Source: Isoetes taiwanensis (lineage: Eukaryota; Streptophyta; Lycopodiopsida; Isoetales; Isoetaceae). Taken from it: DNA of 64,000 nucleotides. Under the pieces are notes generated by a model. That model was given only the letters and a program-made list of their open reading frames with translations. It searched no databases and had not been told where the DNA came from. Positions 11,077 to 21,599 of this stretch are shown piece after piece. The position numbers and the translations under genes are program-made. Each line of letters begins with the position of its first letter. Positions within the stretch are counted from its first letter, which is position 1. Location of the stretch: the NCBI GenBank assembly GCA_021234155.1, contig JAJEKV010000259.1, forward strand, positions 372,001 through 436,000, read 5' to 3'.

Positions 11077-12813
11077 TCAAGTATCATTGTCCAATAAGGA
11101 TTGATATTCATCATGCATTGCCTGCTGCCATGCTTTACAGTGAGGGCTGCTGATTGCTTCTAGAAAGTTGAGGGGCTCATCCATTGCAACTGTGGTATGA
11201 AATGCGATGTAAGATGATGTTTTTCCTGATTTAGACTCAAGGTATGACTGCATCCTATCAGTGAGCTTTCTGTTCCGACTTGACCGTCTGATTGGGACAG
11301 CAGAGAGCTCCTCGTCCTCTTCAAGATCAGTTTCTTCTAGTTCTGAAGGAAGAGGTTCTGGATCTGAGTACGAAGGATCCTCATTATCCTCAACATGTGT
11401 TTCTTCAGCGCAATTTTCATGTTCATCATCATAGTCACTTTCATGCCAGTCAACCATGGAAGATTTCTCCTTTTTTCCAATCGAGAATACACTTTCATCA
11501 AATTGGAGACTTCGTCTTACAATGATCTTTTTGCTGGAAGGCACATAAAGCATATACCCTTTGACATGCTCATCATATCCAACAAACATGCAAGCCAAAG
11601 CACGGGTAGATAACTTACCTCGAGGATGCTCTTGGGGACTAAGATGCACATATGCCTTGCAGCCAAAGATCTTGAAATCTTGCACATCTAGTTTATGACC
11701 AGACCAAACTTCCTCTAGTACATTGTTTGGATTTGCCTTGGTAGGCACCCTGTTTAAAATGTAACAGGCCGTATGCACTGCTTCTGCCCAAAAAATAGGA
11801 TCAAGTCCCCTGCCATATATCATAGCTCGAGCGCATTCAAGCATGGTACGATTTTTTCTTTTCACCACGCCATTTTGTTGATGTTCATATGCTACTGATC
11901 GTTGATGATGTATGCCAGATTGCTGCAAGAAGTGACTGAGTCTATGATTGACGAATTCCCTGCCTTGGTCTGTTCGAATGGTTTTTATAACACATTCAAC
12001 CTGTTTTTCGACCATTGTTTTCCATCTAGTGAATTCATCAAATACCTCAGATTTGTGTTTAAGGAAGAAAACCCAATTCTTCCTACTGAAATCGTCAATA
12101 ATCAGCATGAAATACTTTGAGCCCCCATGTGACTTTATGCTCGCTGGCCCCCACAAATCCAAATGCAACAGCTCTAGTTATTTGAATGCTTGTTTTATTT
12201 TCTCCTTCCTATACGATTTCCTTCTCAATTTGCCTAGCACACATCCTTCACAAAGGGTTTGTGGCTTAGAAACTTTAGGCAAGCCCGTTACAAGATTATG
12301 TGCTTGCATCTCCTTCAACAATGGATAATTGGCATGCTCTAGCCTTTCGTGCCTTGTTCTGGCATTCTGCATTTCAACAGCAGTTAGGGTTGTGTTGGGA
12401 GTGGACGACCAACTCATCTGATATATATTGCCAGCTCTCTCTCCTTTGGCAATAATCTCCTCCTTTCTATCCTTAACAATGCATTTGCCATTGCCAAAAT
12501 TCACAAAGAGCTTTGCATCATCCATTTTAGATATGGAAAGGAGGTTGGCCTCAAGATCTGGGACGTGCAAGACATTTTTCAAGTCAAGTGTTCCTTGTGG
12601 CAGCTCAAGAGTCACAATGCCAATCCCTGCAATGCTGAGCTTTCCTTTGCCTATCCTCACTTTTCTCCCGGATGTGTTTGGACAGTAGCTTTTAAAGAGT
12701 GCATTTTGTTGGGTCATGTGGTCACTTGCCCCTGAATCCAAGTACCATGCCCCTTTGATTATGTCAGATGCTATGAAACAGGAAGCCATAGCATCATTGG
12801 ATTTCCACATCAT
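11077..12813 (-). pseudogene. Copia protease and integrase, one stop
   Basis: Frame 12813-12178 holds the protease active site DSGASDHM (about residues 27-34) and the GAG pre-integrase zinc region (ARTRHERLEHAN...CEGCVLGK). After a stop at about 12178 the frame 12168-11077 continues as the integrase core: LDLWGP, IIDDFSRKNWVFFLK and TDQGREF, then QQNGVVKRKNRTMLE. In family members the last motif reads NGV(A/V)ERKNR, so the third catalytic acid of the D,D-E triad is Lys here. An acidic linker and the start of RT follow. Confidence 0.9.
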
Positions 12814-12845
12814 ACATCATGAATGATATTATAATCTGAAAAAAT

Positions 12846-13796
12846 TTGAGCAGAGGTGAAATGCAAGCCTTAACCTTATCAATGATGCGTGATGCAGGTT
12901 CAGGTTCAGCTGAAGCGAAGAATGCTTTGCTGACAGACACTATAAAATCATCATCGGATTCTGTACCTTCCTCTTCTTCGAATGAGCTACTTTTGCGAGC
13001 CTTATGTGCCTTCGGATCTTCCTTTGGCCTTTTGTGATTCCCTTTGCCATTATCTTTTCCTTTCTGATTTTGTATCCTTTTTCTCCTGTCGCTCTGGACA
13101 ATTTTTTCCTATGTGTCCAACCTTGTTGCAGTTAAAGCACTTTCGAGATTCTTGTTTGTTGCCTGTTTGGTGCCTCCTTGATTCCGTTCTTCAAGCATCA
13201 GCTGCTGACATGCCCATTCAAGTTCCACCTTCTCTAGTGAACCAATGATGTTCTTGACATTATTGTAACTGGAAGGCAGCTCAAGTAGTGCTCCAACTAC
13301 TACATCATCATCAAGGCGCTTTTTCATGCCTTGTAATTGTTTAGCAACTTGGCGAATAATTCCCATGTATTCTTCGACTGAATCATAGTCCTTGAGCTTG
13401 GTGCTGAATACAATGTTGTAAAGATTTGCCTGGATTGAAAAATGCCTCCTCTTGTAAGACTTTTCTAACTGCTCCCATGCTTCCTTAGCTAAATTTGCTT
13501 CAACGATTTGAGGCATCAGAGTATCGTTTAGATACTTTAGGATTCTGCTCTTGGCTACCCAATCCTTTTGCAGATCTTGCCAAGCTCTATCTCTCAATTT
13601 TTGCGTTTGCAGAATCTTCTGCAGCAGGTTCTCCTTTCACCACTTGAGCTGCACTTTGGACCACGTTTGTCCCTTTTGCTTGGGCTATGGGCTTTGGTTC
13701 AGCACCTAATACCACTCCCCATAGTTCCTTCTCACACAGTTTGGTTTGTACCTTGATAAACCAATAGTATGCATTGTTGTGGCTTAGAGGTTTCAA
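12846..13796 (-). pseudogene. Copia Gag, frameshifted
   Basis: Frames 13796-13587 and 13597-13109 overlap and together resemble copia Gag (UBN2-type): ELWGVV near the N-terminus, then EAWEQLEKSYKRR, NLYNIVFSTKLKDYDSVEEY and ALLELPSSYNN. A Lys-rich tail follows after a stop near 13109. No intact CCHC knuckle is seen. It begins about 70 bp downstream of the primer-binding site. Confidence 0.8.
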
Positions 13797-13869
13797 TCCT
13801 CATGATTGACGCTTATAAACCACGGTCTTTAGCTATGACGGGCCTTGGATCGTGCCCGCTCTGATACCA

Positions 13870-14352
13870 TGAAATATTGGGGCTTTGATTCAAAAGAACA
13901 CGAAATCTACATAGCAAATATGCATAAATAGAGAAAATATGCATAAATAGAAGAAATCCTGGCTTTTAGGAGTTGGCTAAAGCGGCCACCGAGATGTTCA
14001 GAATCTACGCCAAAATTGGCTGCTGGAATTTAAGGTTTGTTGAACATTAATCAGGCTAATAACCGAGAGATGGCGCAGATGGTTAGTTCATTCGCTTTTC
14101 AGTTTCCTTGCGCAAGTTCGAGCCCACCTTTTAACATTTTTTAATTTGGGGGTATTCGACTTGTGGAATATTTTTTTAACTTAGGGGGTATTCGACACCA
14201 CAAGTCTAATACCCCCTATTCCACGAGTCAAATACCCCCTCCCCGGAATCCAAGTCCAAATGGGGAGCCAATAAATGCACTGGCTAATAACAGCACAGAC
14301 CTTTTGTGTCTTTTAATGTCTGTTTGTTACGCCTTTGCAGCATGTTCCAACA
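13870..14352 (-). repeat. 5' LTR of the copia element, split by a SINE
   Basis: It starts TGTTGGAACATGC at 14352 and ends TTTCA at 13870, directly against the TGGTATCAGAGC primer site. Positions 14064-14281 are a later SINE insertion, flanked by the duplicated GGCTAATAAC. Without it the LTR is about 255 bp. Confidence 0.85.
14064..14281 (+). mobile_element. tRNA-derived SINE inserted in the copia LTR
   Basis: The head CGAGAGATGGCGCAGATGG, TTAG, then AGTTCGAGCCC resembles a tRNA with Pol III A box (TGGCGCAGATGG) and B box (AGTTCGAGCCC) at the expected spacing. The 10-bp target duplication GGCTAATAAC is present at 14054-14063 and 14282-14291, while the other LTR has it once, uninterrupted. The 3' body has a long hairpin: GGGGTATTCGACTTGTGGAAT pairs imperfectly with a segment around ATTCCACGAGTCAAATACCCC. 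There is no poly(A) tail. Confidence 0.85.
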
Positions 14353-14743
14353 CACAAAACCCTTCTCTTTTTCTGCAGTAATAAGCCCTTGCATTCTAGC
14401 TCCCCAAGAATAAGGCCACTGCAGGGTCTTTTTTGGATGATCTGCTGTAAAAAAAGCCTTTGGATCAGAGGTTTATGCATCAAACAGAGATTGGGTTTTG
14501 TGGACACAATTTTTTCTGGATGGGATATTCAATCCACCCAAATGCGACACTTTTCCATTAAGAACCTTTGAATTTTTTTCTCTGCTCTAAAAACAGGTCC
14601 CCTTTTGATGAATAAACATGGAGATATGATGATTCTGTATCATTTTCAAAGCATGAATCTTGAGAATGGCATTTGAATCCTGCAGCTGCTGCTATATGCA
14701 GAAGAATCCCATAACAGCTAGAGCTTCTGGAATCATAAGGCTC

Positions 14744-14770
14744 AATGGAGTCCCAACCTCCATTCCCCTA
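14744..14770. repeat. Half copy of the 55.7-kb foldback element
   Basis: Its 27 bp are the exact reverse complement of 55711-55737, the left terminus of the foldback element there. It begins AATGGAGTCCCAACC and ends CATTCCCCTA. The other half was not found nearby. Confidence 0.7.
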
Positions 14771-17608
14771 TAAAAAATTTATGTCTTAACAATGCGCATC
14801 CTGACTCTTCTTGACGGGACAGACACATTGCAATGAAGAGGTACATTCCTTGCCTATCCATGCCGATGGATCTGATTTTAGTTCAAGACGAGTCCGTTTG
14901 GAAGCTTTCAGGGAGGCCACGGAAATACCGCCAATGAGTTATAGTTTTATCTGCTTTTAGCCTCACAAAGTCATGTCCTCAAGGCTGCTTCTTGCATGCA
15001 TATAGACTTTTAAGGTAGCAAATTCATATTATGAACTATGCTCAAAGGGTCCCCACACCCTAAGGCTCCCCATGCCAACAATTATTCGTTGTCAAAATGC
15101 ATAGCAATCATAAATGTTGTGTCAGAAGCCTTCCAAAGACTGGCCACACACTTGCAGATTCTCATAACATGGAACCAGCCATGAACACCAACAAGATAGG
15201 GGATTGCCCCTAAGATAGGAAGGGTAGTCGTCTTCTTCTGCCACATGCTTTGTTATTACGAGTAGCCCACCAATGCAATTCACAATGCCTTGGCGTTGGT
15301 CACAACGAACTCAACTAAACACTTTGAAATTAACAACTGAAAAAGGCCTAACAGCAAAAAGACTCTAACTTTATATAAACTCTTACCCTCACCAAAGGAA
15401 ACAATGAGACAAGGCAGAGTCTCTTGCTTTCAAGTCTCGCACGGAAAGGAACACAGCATTTTCTCGGCCCATAATCATAAACAACGAGCATCCTCCTTCC
15501 GCCTCAGTGATTACAATTAACCAAGAGCAGTAAGAGGCTTAAGAACAAAGAAAGGAACCTCTTCCCTTCCCCATCGTGGAACATAATAGGGTCAACAAAA
15601 ATTGACTTACCAGTTTTATAGCAGGATACATCAGCCCTCCAAAACAACAGTTCAACATAAGTTTGGTCTTCTAAAGTCTACTACAAGGTGTAGCTTTCTA
15701 GTTTTTCTTTCCCTGTTGCTCTGAACTTACTTCCATGATTCCGGCCGCCGCTCTGCACATTGTTCTCTGCAGTTTCCCACTTAACTAGTTATCCCTCCAA
15801 TTGCTGCAGCTTCCACACCTGATTCAAGAGGATCTAACCAGTATTAAATTCTTTCTTCTAGACACCACCATTTTTGGGTGCTTTTTTTAAGGCATGGTTC
15901 TCCTTGCATAAGCATTGTATAAAGAAGCTCAAGATGGATTCTCCCTCTGTCAACGTCAACACATGACTAGTTCCTATTCAAATGGCTGTGTTTAAGCAAT
16001 TCAGGTAGCATGTGCAAGTGCATCTATTTAAATCTTCATCAAATACTAATGTCACTGGACATGCCTCAAATCCTTGCCTAAAGGGATTTCCTCCAATGCA
16101 GACAATGCTTCAAATGGGAAAAACACCAACATATGTAGGCTATGTCTTAGAATAGCTGGTTCAATGTTACAATGCCTCAACTATACATATATAGGAAATG
16201 TAATGTAATGTATTTCTCTGGCCAATCACAGACCCTCAGGTCCATAGGCTGCAAAACACCAAATAAATCCATTTGCTTATAAACATTTACCTCTTAAGAA
16301 TCTCTTGCCATATAGATAAATTCCACGTAAAGAGGGATCTAGACAGAGAAGTCTGCGACGCTAGTCGATCTTGTCTATATAGTTCAGTAGACATAAAACA
16401 ATCCAGAAATTCATGCATTCCATCTTTCACAATTGCATGTCTACAGCATGAACACCAATGAACTTCCAGGATTTTATGCAATCTTCCTACTTCAATTTCC
16501 AGCAAATAACTGCTCAACGGTATCATCTTCTATTTTTCCCAAATGTTCACTTGCATGTAGGCTTGTCCTGTGTATACCGGCATGGGATTCACCTCTTTCG
16601 GGTACGCGCCTGTAGGTAGTTCTGCAATACCTTGCCCTAACTAGGCCTTTACCCGCACCTCTGTCTCTCATAGATCTATAATGTCGATTATGGTCCATAC
16701 ATGATCGGAAAACTACTCTAGATCATGTAAACCAGACATATCATGTTACCCTGTGTTACCCTGTGTTCTTCCTGACTTTCTCCATTTTATGATCTCCTGA
16801 AGGAGTGCATAAACATTTGCCAAACAGATGCAGAACATCTAAGCCATCTAAGCCTTCTAGGCAGACCCTCGAAATGAGATCTTCAGAAAATATAGACTTA
16901 GTATAAATACACGTAAGGTGTTGTGTGTATGTTCAAATCTTGCAAATATTTCCTTCCACTTCACCAGAATAAATCACCCGAACGCTACTGTAGCACCACT
17001 AAGGAGCTTTTCCAGTGCAGTTCCAGACTGGACCATAATTGATGTCTATTCTCCAATTTCAGCAAAGAGGAAACAGAAATAGCAAAAGAATTGGCAGGGC
17101 CATATATATGGGCTGCACATGCAGCTTTATAACATAATTGAACCCACATACCTGCATACAGAATTTAATCTCACCTCAACCACGGAAATGACAGTTCAAC
17201 TATCAAAAATAAATAAAAAACATAACCATTACCACTTTGCTGGCCAACTTTTATACCACATTTGCAAAAATGCTTGTGTTTCCACCACTTATTTCTCTCA
17301 GTAAACATATTCCTTAACGCATTTATTATTCCCGTTGTTTCACAATGTTCCTGCTGACTTCCACTTTCAACAGATAGCAAACCACAGGGATTTTGATTTT
17401 TTACTTCTAGAAAACAAGTGGAAAGCTTTTGCCAAACAGATGCAGAACCCTCTTCGACATCTAAATGAAGAACGAGTTGCTCAATCATTAACTGTGTAGC
17501 ATAATAACCTAATAAATGGTAGTGTGTTAGCATCATGAGCATATTTAATTGAGATACGATGGAACATATAAAAAAAAAAAAAAACCCAGTCCAAAGCATT
17601 TTCATTCT
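14771..17608. other. Intergenic, no gene seen
   Basis: Nothing recognisable as protein or RNA. The phrase TTTGCCAAACAGATGCAGAA appears near 16815 and again near 17428, inside the 3' flank of the TAF1A gene, suggesting a local duplication. Confidence 0.4.
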
Positions 17609-20145
17609 TTATATACCAGAGGAATGAAAAGTCATAAGTTTCTCCAATGCTCGTTTACATGATGGATTCACCTTAAGAATGGCTTCATAGCATACCCTAA
17701 GCTGGTGCATGCTTTTCTGAGTTAAAGATTCCAGAATTCTAGCCTTTATACTGCAAAAACCCGATTTTAAAAAACAAATACCTGGTAAGCATTATTCTGC
17801 TAACAAATCCTGTGAATCAGATAACTAAAATTCAAATTACGAATTCACCTTAAAGGAAAAGGATCTCCAGATGCTTGGTAACATATTTCAATTTCTTGTA
17901 TGGCTCCTTCAATGTCACCATGGGCTAACAGAAGCTGTAAAAGTGGCAAGGAAAAGGTTCAAAAATTTTTGACAATTATGCGCACAGGTTAGACACATGC
18001 TTTAAAAGTTCATGTTACATTAGTGATGTGCAAAAGAAGAATGAAGAACATGTCATAAGGTCATGGTGAACCAATGTTGGGAACACATAGAAAGAAATAT
18101 TAAGGAGTATATAGGAACTATGGAGATCGACTAGGGATCTGCGTACAGTGGCCATTGCTCGATCTGTCTAAAAGAACAGGGAATACTCATATTCATACAC
18201 ACATGCCAAATGGAACCTGACAACAAACAAATAACAATTGCCACAAAATAGCATTACCTGCACAAGTGGAAGCAGAGCAGATGTTGCATGTGGTGATAAC
18301 GAAAGTGATTGCTTTAGATGCTTTACTGCATTTTCATAAAAATCTTGTGCTTGAGGGCTATAGACGTACTCATGACACTGATCTGATGGCAGCCATATGG
18401 GAAACAACGTCCTATCCCTACCTAGCCCAATAACATCAAATTGTAAGCATTTGATCCCAACGGAGCTACAGATAAACTTAAGACTGCAGTGGCTGCTTGA
18501 ATATCAGATTATCCACATAGATTGGTAATTTGCAATAAAAAAAAGCAAGGCATTTGTATATCTAATAAGATCACAAATTAAGATTTAGTAGATTCCCATG
18601 AACAAAAGATTCTCTGCATAAAATGGTGCATATTGTACACAACGGAAACATCTAGCCAATCCAGCTGTAATTAGCATGATTAGCATATAGGAATACAATT
18701 TTCAAATGAAGAATTTTTTGTGATTTCTAATGATGGCATGGCATTAAGCTAACCAAAAATTTCCCCTAGTATATCTGACTAAGTCTGACTGTTCAATTGG
18801 TTATGGGAGAAGGGGAGGGCTTTTACTACTAGCTGCCAATTATATAATTACCAGAAGAAACTTGCATGGTGGCATTTTCCCAAAAATCTTCCTCCTCTTC
18901 TAAAGGCTCTTCTTTAAGAAAACACTCATGTTTTGGTTCCACGGGAAACCCCACCATATCTTGTATTTCTTTGCAAGAGCTTGTGCCATGTTGTTGTTTA
19001 GTGATAGAACCATTAAGGGATGAATCCTGCGTCGATTCATCTATTTTTGCATCACGCTCAGAAACTCGATGGCCAATCAAACTCTGGGAAACTGATAGTT
19101 TAGCCATGCTGCTATCTCCCACAGAATAGTCATCAGCTTCTTCTGCTGGCATCCATTCCCCACTATGAGATGACATATCTTCAACATCTGTTTGCACCAA
19201 CTTCATTTCTTCAACAGCCTTCGCATACCAAAGGTGATGCAAGATTATACCATAGCACAGGTTTGCTGCAACATTATCTCGTAAAGGCGCAGTCCCAATG
19301 ATTCTGCAAACAAAAATTTAGCAGACAAAAGTTGGAAAACATAAAGGACATCAATGCAGACTACATACGGCCGTAAGACATTGTATGCGCTTTCAAATTC
19401 TCTTTGATGCATTAAATATAGTGCCAACTCAAGTTGCACTTCTCCGAGGAGCCTCTGCATAGTGCTTGTATAAGAAACAAATATGTTCCATGGCACAAAA
19501 CAGATAAAAATTTGCCATTCTCCAATTTAAATCAGTCATGGCAAAATATATTTTCGTAGATTTAAATTTTTTCATACAGTGTACTCTTTTCATTAAACTA
19601 GCAACAGATGCAAATGTTCAAACTCACCCGTGATTCTATAGTCAAAACCTGTGGTTGACTGTTGTAAAATATATTGAATAGTTTCTTGATACCTGACCCA
19701 TCATCTTTAGCTTCTCGCAGAACTTGCAATGCCATCTGTTTGACAGTAAGAGTTAGACATACTTATAAAGTATTCTTAAAAAATGCATTGGAGAATAGAA
19801 GGTAAGATCTTTAAGCGTGTAAAGTGCCAAATTCTATGATTTGTAATTTACCTCAAAATGCTCTCGATTGCGCTGATACTTCCGGCGGAACTTCAAGAGA
19901 AGGCTGAGCACACCCGCAGCATCTGCCCACTTGTGTTGATTAACAAAATCAATTAACATGCGATTAAGACGCTTCTTGTGGTGTGCCCCTAAAGGTAGAA
20001 TGCTACCAGTATTCCGAGAAAACATGCCGACAGAAACAGACGAAGAGGGTTTCCACTTTTTCCTGTTGAAATGAATTGAGAGACGATTTGCCTTCCTGCG
20101 GGCAGCAAACAAAGCAGCGTCATCGTTCGCCATGGCCGAAGCCAT
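17609..20145 (-). CDS. TAF1A: TAF1A-like subunit of the Pol I selectivity factor
   Basis: Seven exons join in frame with GT/AG borders: 20145-19852, 19735-19628, 19454-19369, 19303-18852, 18421-18258, 17934-17849 and 17750-17609. The predicted 443 aa is close to the length of human TAF1A. Recognisable family segments are the N-terminal helix around NQHKWADAAGVLSLLLK (residues ~70-86), ELALYLMHQREFESAYNVLRP, LCYGIILHHLWYAKAVEEMK, and a C-terminal TPR-like part (ATSALLPLVQLLLAHGDIEG). An acidic, Ser-rich linker separates the halves. Known role of the family: part of SL1/TIF-IB, which brings TBP and Pol I to rDNA promoters in the nucleolus. The exon-5 acceptor (18422) was chosen because only it keeps the frame. 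Reading frame and splice sites look intact, so this is probably a live gene. Family assignment is from recalled similarity. Confidence 0.8.
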
Positions 20146-20371
20146 CGCCCTTCTCGGGGTTTATCAGAGGTTTCTCAGTGTAGGGCTTATTAGGCTTTTG
20201 GATGCCCACAATTATTGGGATTTAACAGCATTTTATCTTACATAATTATTTGTGTCTATTTGCTTTGCTTCCATAAGATGTCAATCGATTTTTGTTGGCA
20301 TGAGACACATCTTTAAAACCCTCACTATCTACCTTCTCAATTAGGCTTTGTACGATTTGTGAAGTACATAC

Positions 20372-20379
20372 TAGGGTTT
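20372..20379 (-). promoter_or_regulatory. Telo-box upstream of TAF1A
   Basis: AAACCCTA on the minus strand, about 230 bp upstream of the TAF1A start codon. Telo-boxes are common in promoters of plant ribosome-biogenesis genes, which fits a Pol I factor. Function is inferred from sequence and position. Confidence 0.45.
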
Positions 20380-20510
20380 CTCATTTTTTATGAGATTTGC
20401 AGGGAGAAGAGTTATGAGTCCTACAAATCATTTTGTTTTTGTTTAATTAGCTTGAAGACCTTATGTATCATTGGGAGCTCGGATGTGGATGTACACAGTA
20501 ATTTCACTGG

Positions 20511-20578
20511 CAGTTGAATTTTGTAATTTAGTTGCAAAAGGAGGCAGCTGAATTTTGTAATTTAGTTGCAAAAGGAGG
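20511..20578. repeat. 34-bp tandem duplication
   Basis: Two adjacent 34-bp units starting CAG(T/C)TGAATTTTGTAA, differing at one base. A (TATTC)n stretch follows at about 20584-20608, like the tail of the LINE copies near 21.6 and 50.1 kb. Confidence 0.85.
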
Positions 20579-20767
20579 TCAGTTCTATTCTATTCTATTC
20601 TATTCATTAATTTCATTATGCTTTTGGAGCTTTCTTGAACTACATTATGGCCTGCATTCCAGATTTTCATGTATGCGTGTATAGGTTGTGAGAAAAAGAG
20701 GCGATTCATTTTCAGGTAGCTGAATATGTTTGGAATTGCTTTGACATGCTGTAATTATATGGTGGAG

Positions 20768-21148
20768 AAGGTAAATCATACATGTCATCAGAACAAGGAG
20801 CTAATTTCTCCTCGAACACAAACTGCGGACTGGGATATGGATCCCCATGAGATAGACTTGAAGACAAGTATTTTAATAGGAAAGGTCTGTAACAACTTTT
20901 TTTTTTTTTCTAATACCTTTTTTGTCAATGTGATTCATCTGCCGATTTTATTCTATATAGGGCTCATTTGGGGGAATTCAAAAAGCAACATGGCGAGGCA
21001 CACCTATTGCTGTCAAATCTATACACCTACTACTGTCAAATCTATGGTTGAGCTTCTCGTAAGGCTACGTCACCCAAACATTGTACAATTCATTGGAGCT
21101 ATTACCAGATCCGAACCTTTAATGCTAATTATGGAGTATCTTTCTGGG
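20768..21148 (+). pseudogene. VIK/ILK-type Raf-like kinase, N-lobe fragment
   Basis: One exon-like block ends TADWDMDPHEIDLKTSILIGK at 20884 and is followed by a donor (AAAG|GTCTGT) and an acceptor (ATATAG) at 20959. The next block reads GSFGGIQKATWRGTPIAVKS (glycine loop and VAVK lysine), then after a small duplication of TGTCAAATCTAT it reads VELLVRLRHPNIVQFIGAITR and LMLIMEYLSG up to a donor at about 21148. These are kinase subdomains I-V of the plant VH1-interacting kinase family. No catalytic loop, DFG or C-lobe follows in the remaining host DNA on either side of the gypsy insertion, and the link between the two parts of the second block is out of order. It is best read as a broken gene copy. 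Confidence 0.75.
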
Positions 21149-21544
21149 GTATGTATTTCTTGTTCTGATTATGTTACTTAGCAGAAAAAGGGAATTGAGT
21201 TTATCGAAGACGAAGACGACTAGTTTCTGTCTCTGCTCTTCTTTTCTTTTTTGTTATATATATGGTGCTGTATACCCCATAAAATTTTATTTACAGAGTG
21301 AAGCGCAAAACTGTTCCTGGCCTCTAGTACCGTTTCCTCATCATCTACGAATTGAATGGACTCAAAACTGCAGGGTGATTGACATAACAGGGTGATTAAA
21401 CAGGTTTGTGCTTCTTGCGCCCTTGCATGTCGTAACATCATGGTTAGTCAGTTGGTGGTTTGGTCTATCTAAGTGTGAGGATTAGGATGTCTTCTAGTGG
21501 CAAAGAATGCAAGTATGAGATAAGTTCGTTGCATTAGAATGGTT

Positions 21545-21599
21545 ATATGTTGTGAAAGAATAGAATAGAATAGAATAGAATAGATTTTTTAACGTCCAC
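21545..21599 (-). mobile_element. LINE-A 3' tail, left part (interrupted by gypsy)
   Basis: (AATAG)n at about 21558-21585 followed by ATTTTTTAACGTCCAC is the reverse complement of the LINE-B tail at 50080-50116. The rest of LINE-A lies at 49436-49540, on the other side of the gypsy element, so the gypsy landed in this minus-strand LINE tail. Confidence 0.75.
21595..21599. repeat. Target duplication (left) of the gypsy element
   Basis: TCCAC directly precedes the 5' LTR and is repeated at 49436-49440 directly after the 3' LTR. Five bp is the usual length for Ty3/gypsy. Confidence 0.9.

Larger units (their letters stand above)
9283..14352 (-). mobile_element. Ty1/copia LTR retrotransposon, decayed
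   Basis: The element reads on the minus strand in the order 5' LTR, primer site, gag, protease, integrase, RT, RNase H, polypurine tract, 3' LTR. That order with integrase before RT defines copia. LTRs begin TGTTGGAACATGC. The primer-binding site TGGTATCAGAGC (13858-13869) matches initiator tRNA-Met, and a purine tract GAGGGGGAG directly precedes the 3' LTR at 9515. The coding region is broken by several stops and frameshifts. The outer left border (about 9283) is approximate and no clean target duplication was seen. Confidence 0.9.

Noticed and set aside
14054-14130. Functional tRNA gene
   Set aside because: Head resembles a tRNA, but the acceptor stem does not close, and it has target duplications and a non-tRNA body, so it is a SINE.
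16287-16526. 79-codon minus frame as a small gene
   Set aside because: No similarity recognised, no splice or promoter context, and overlaps comparable frames on the plus strand.
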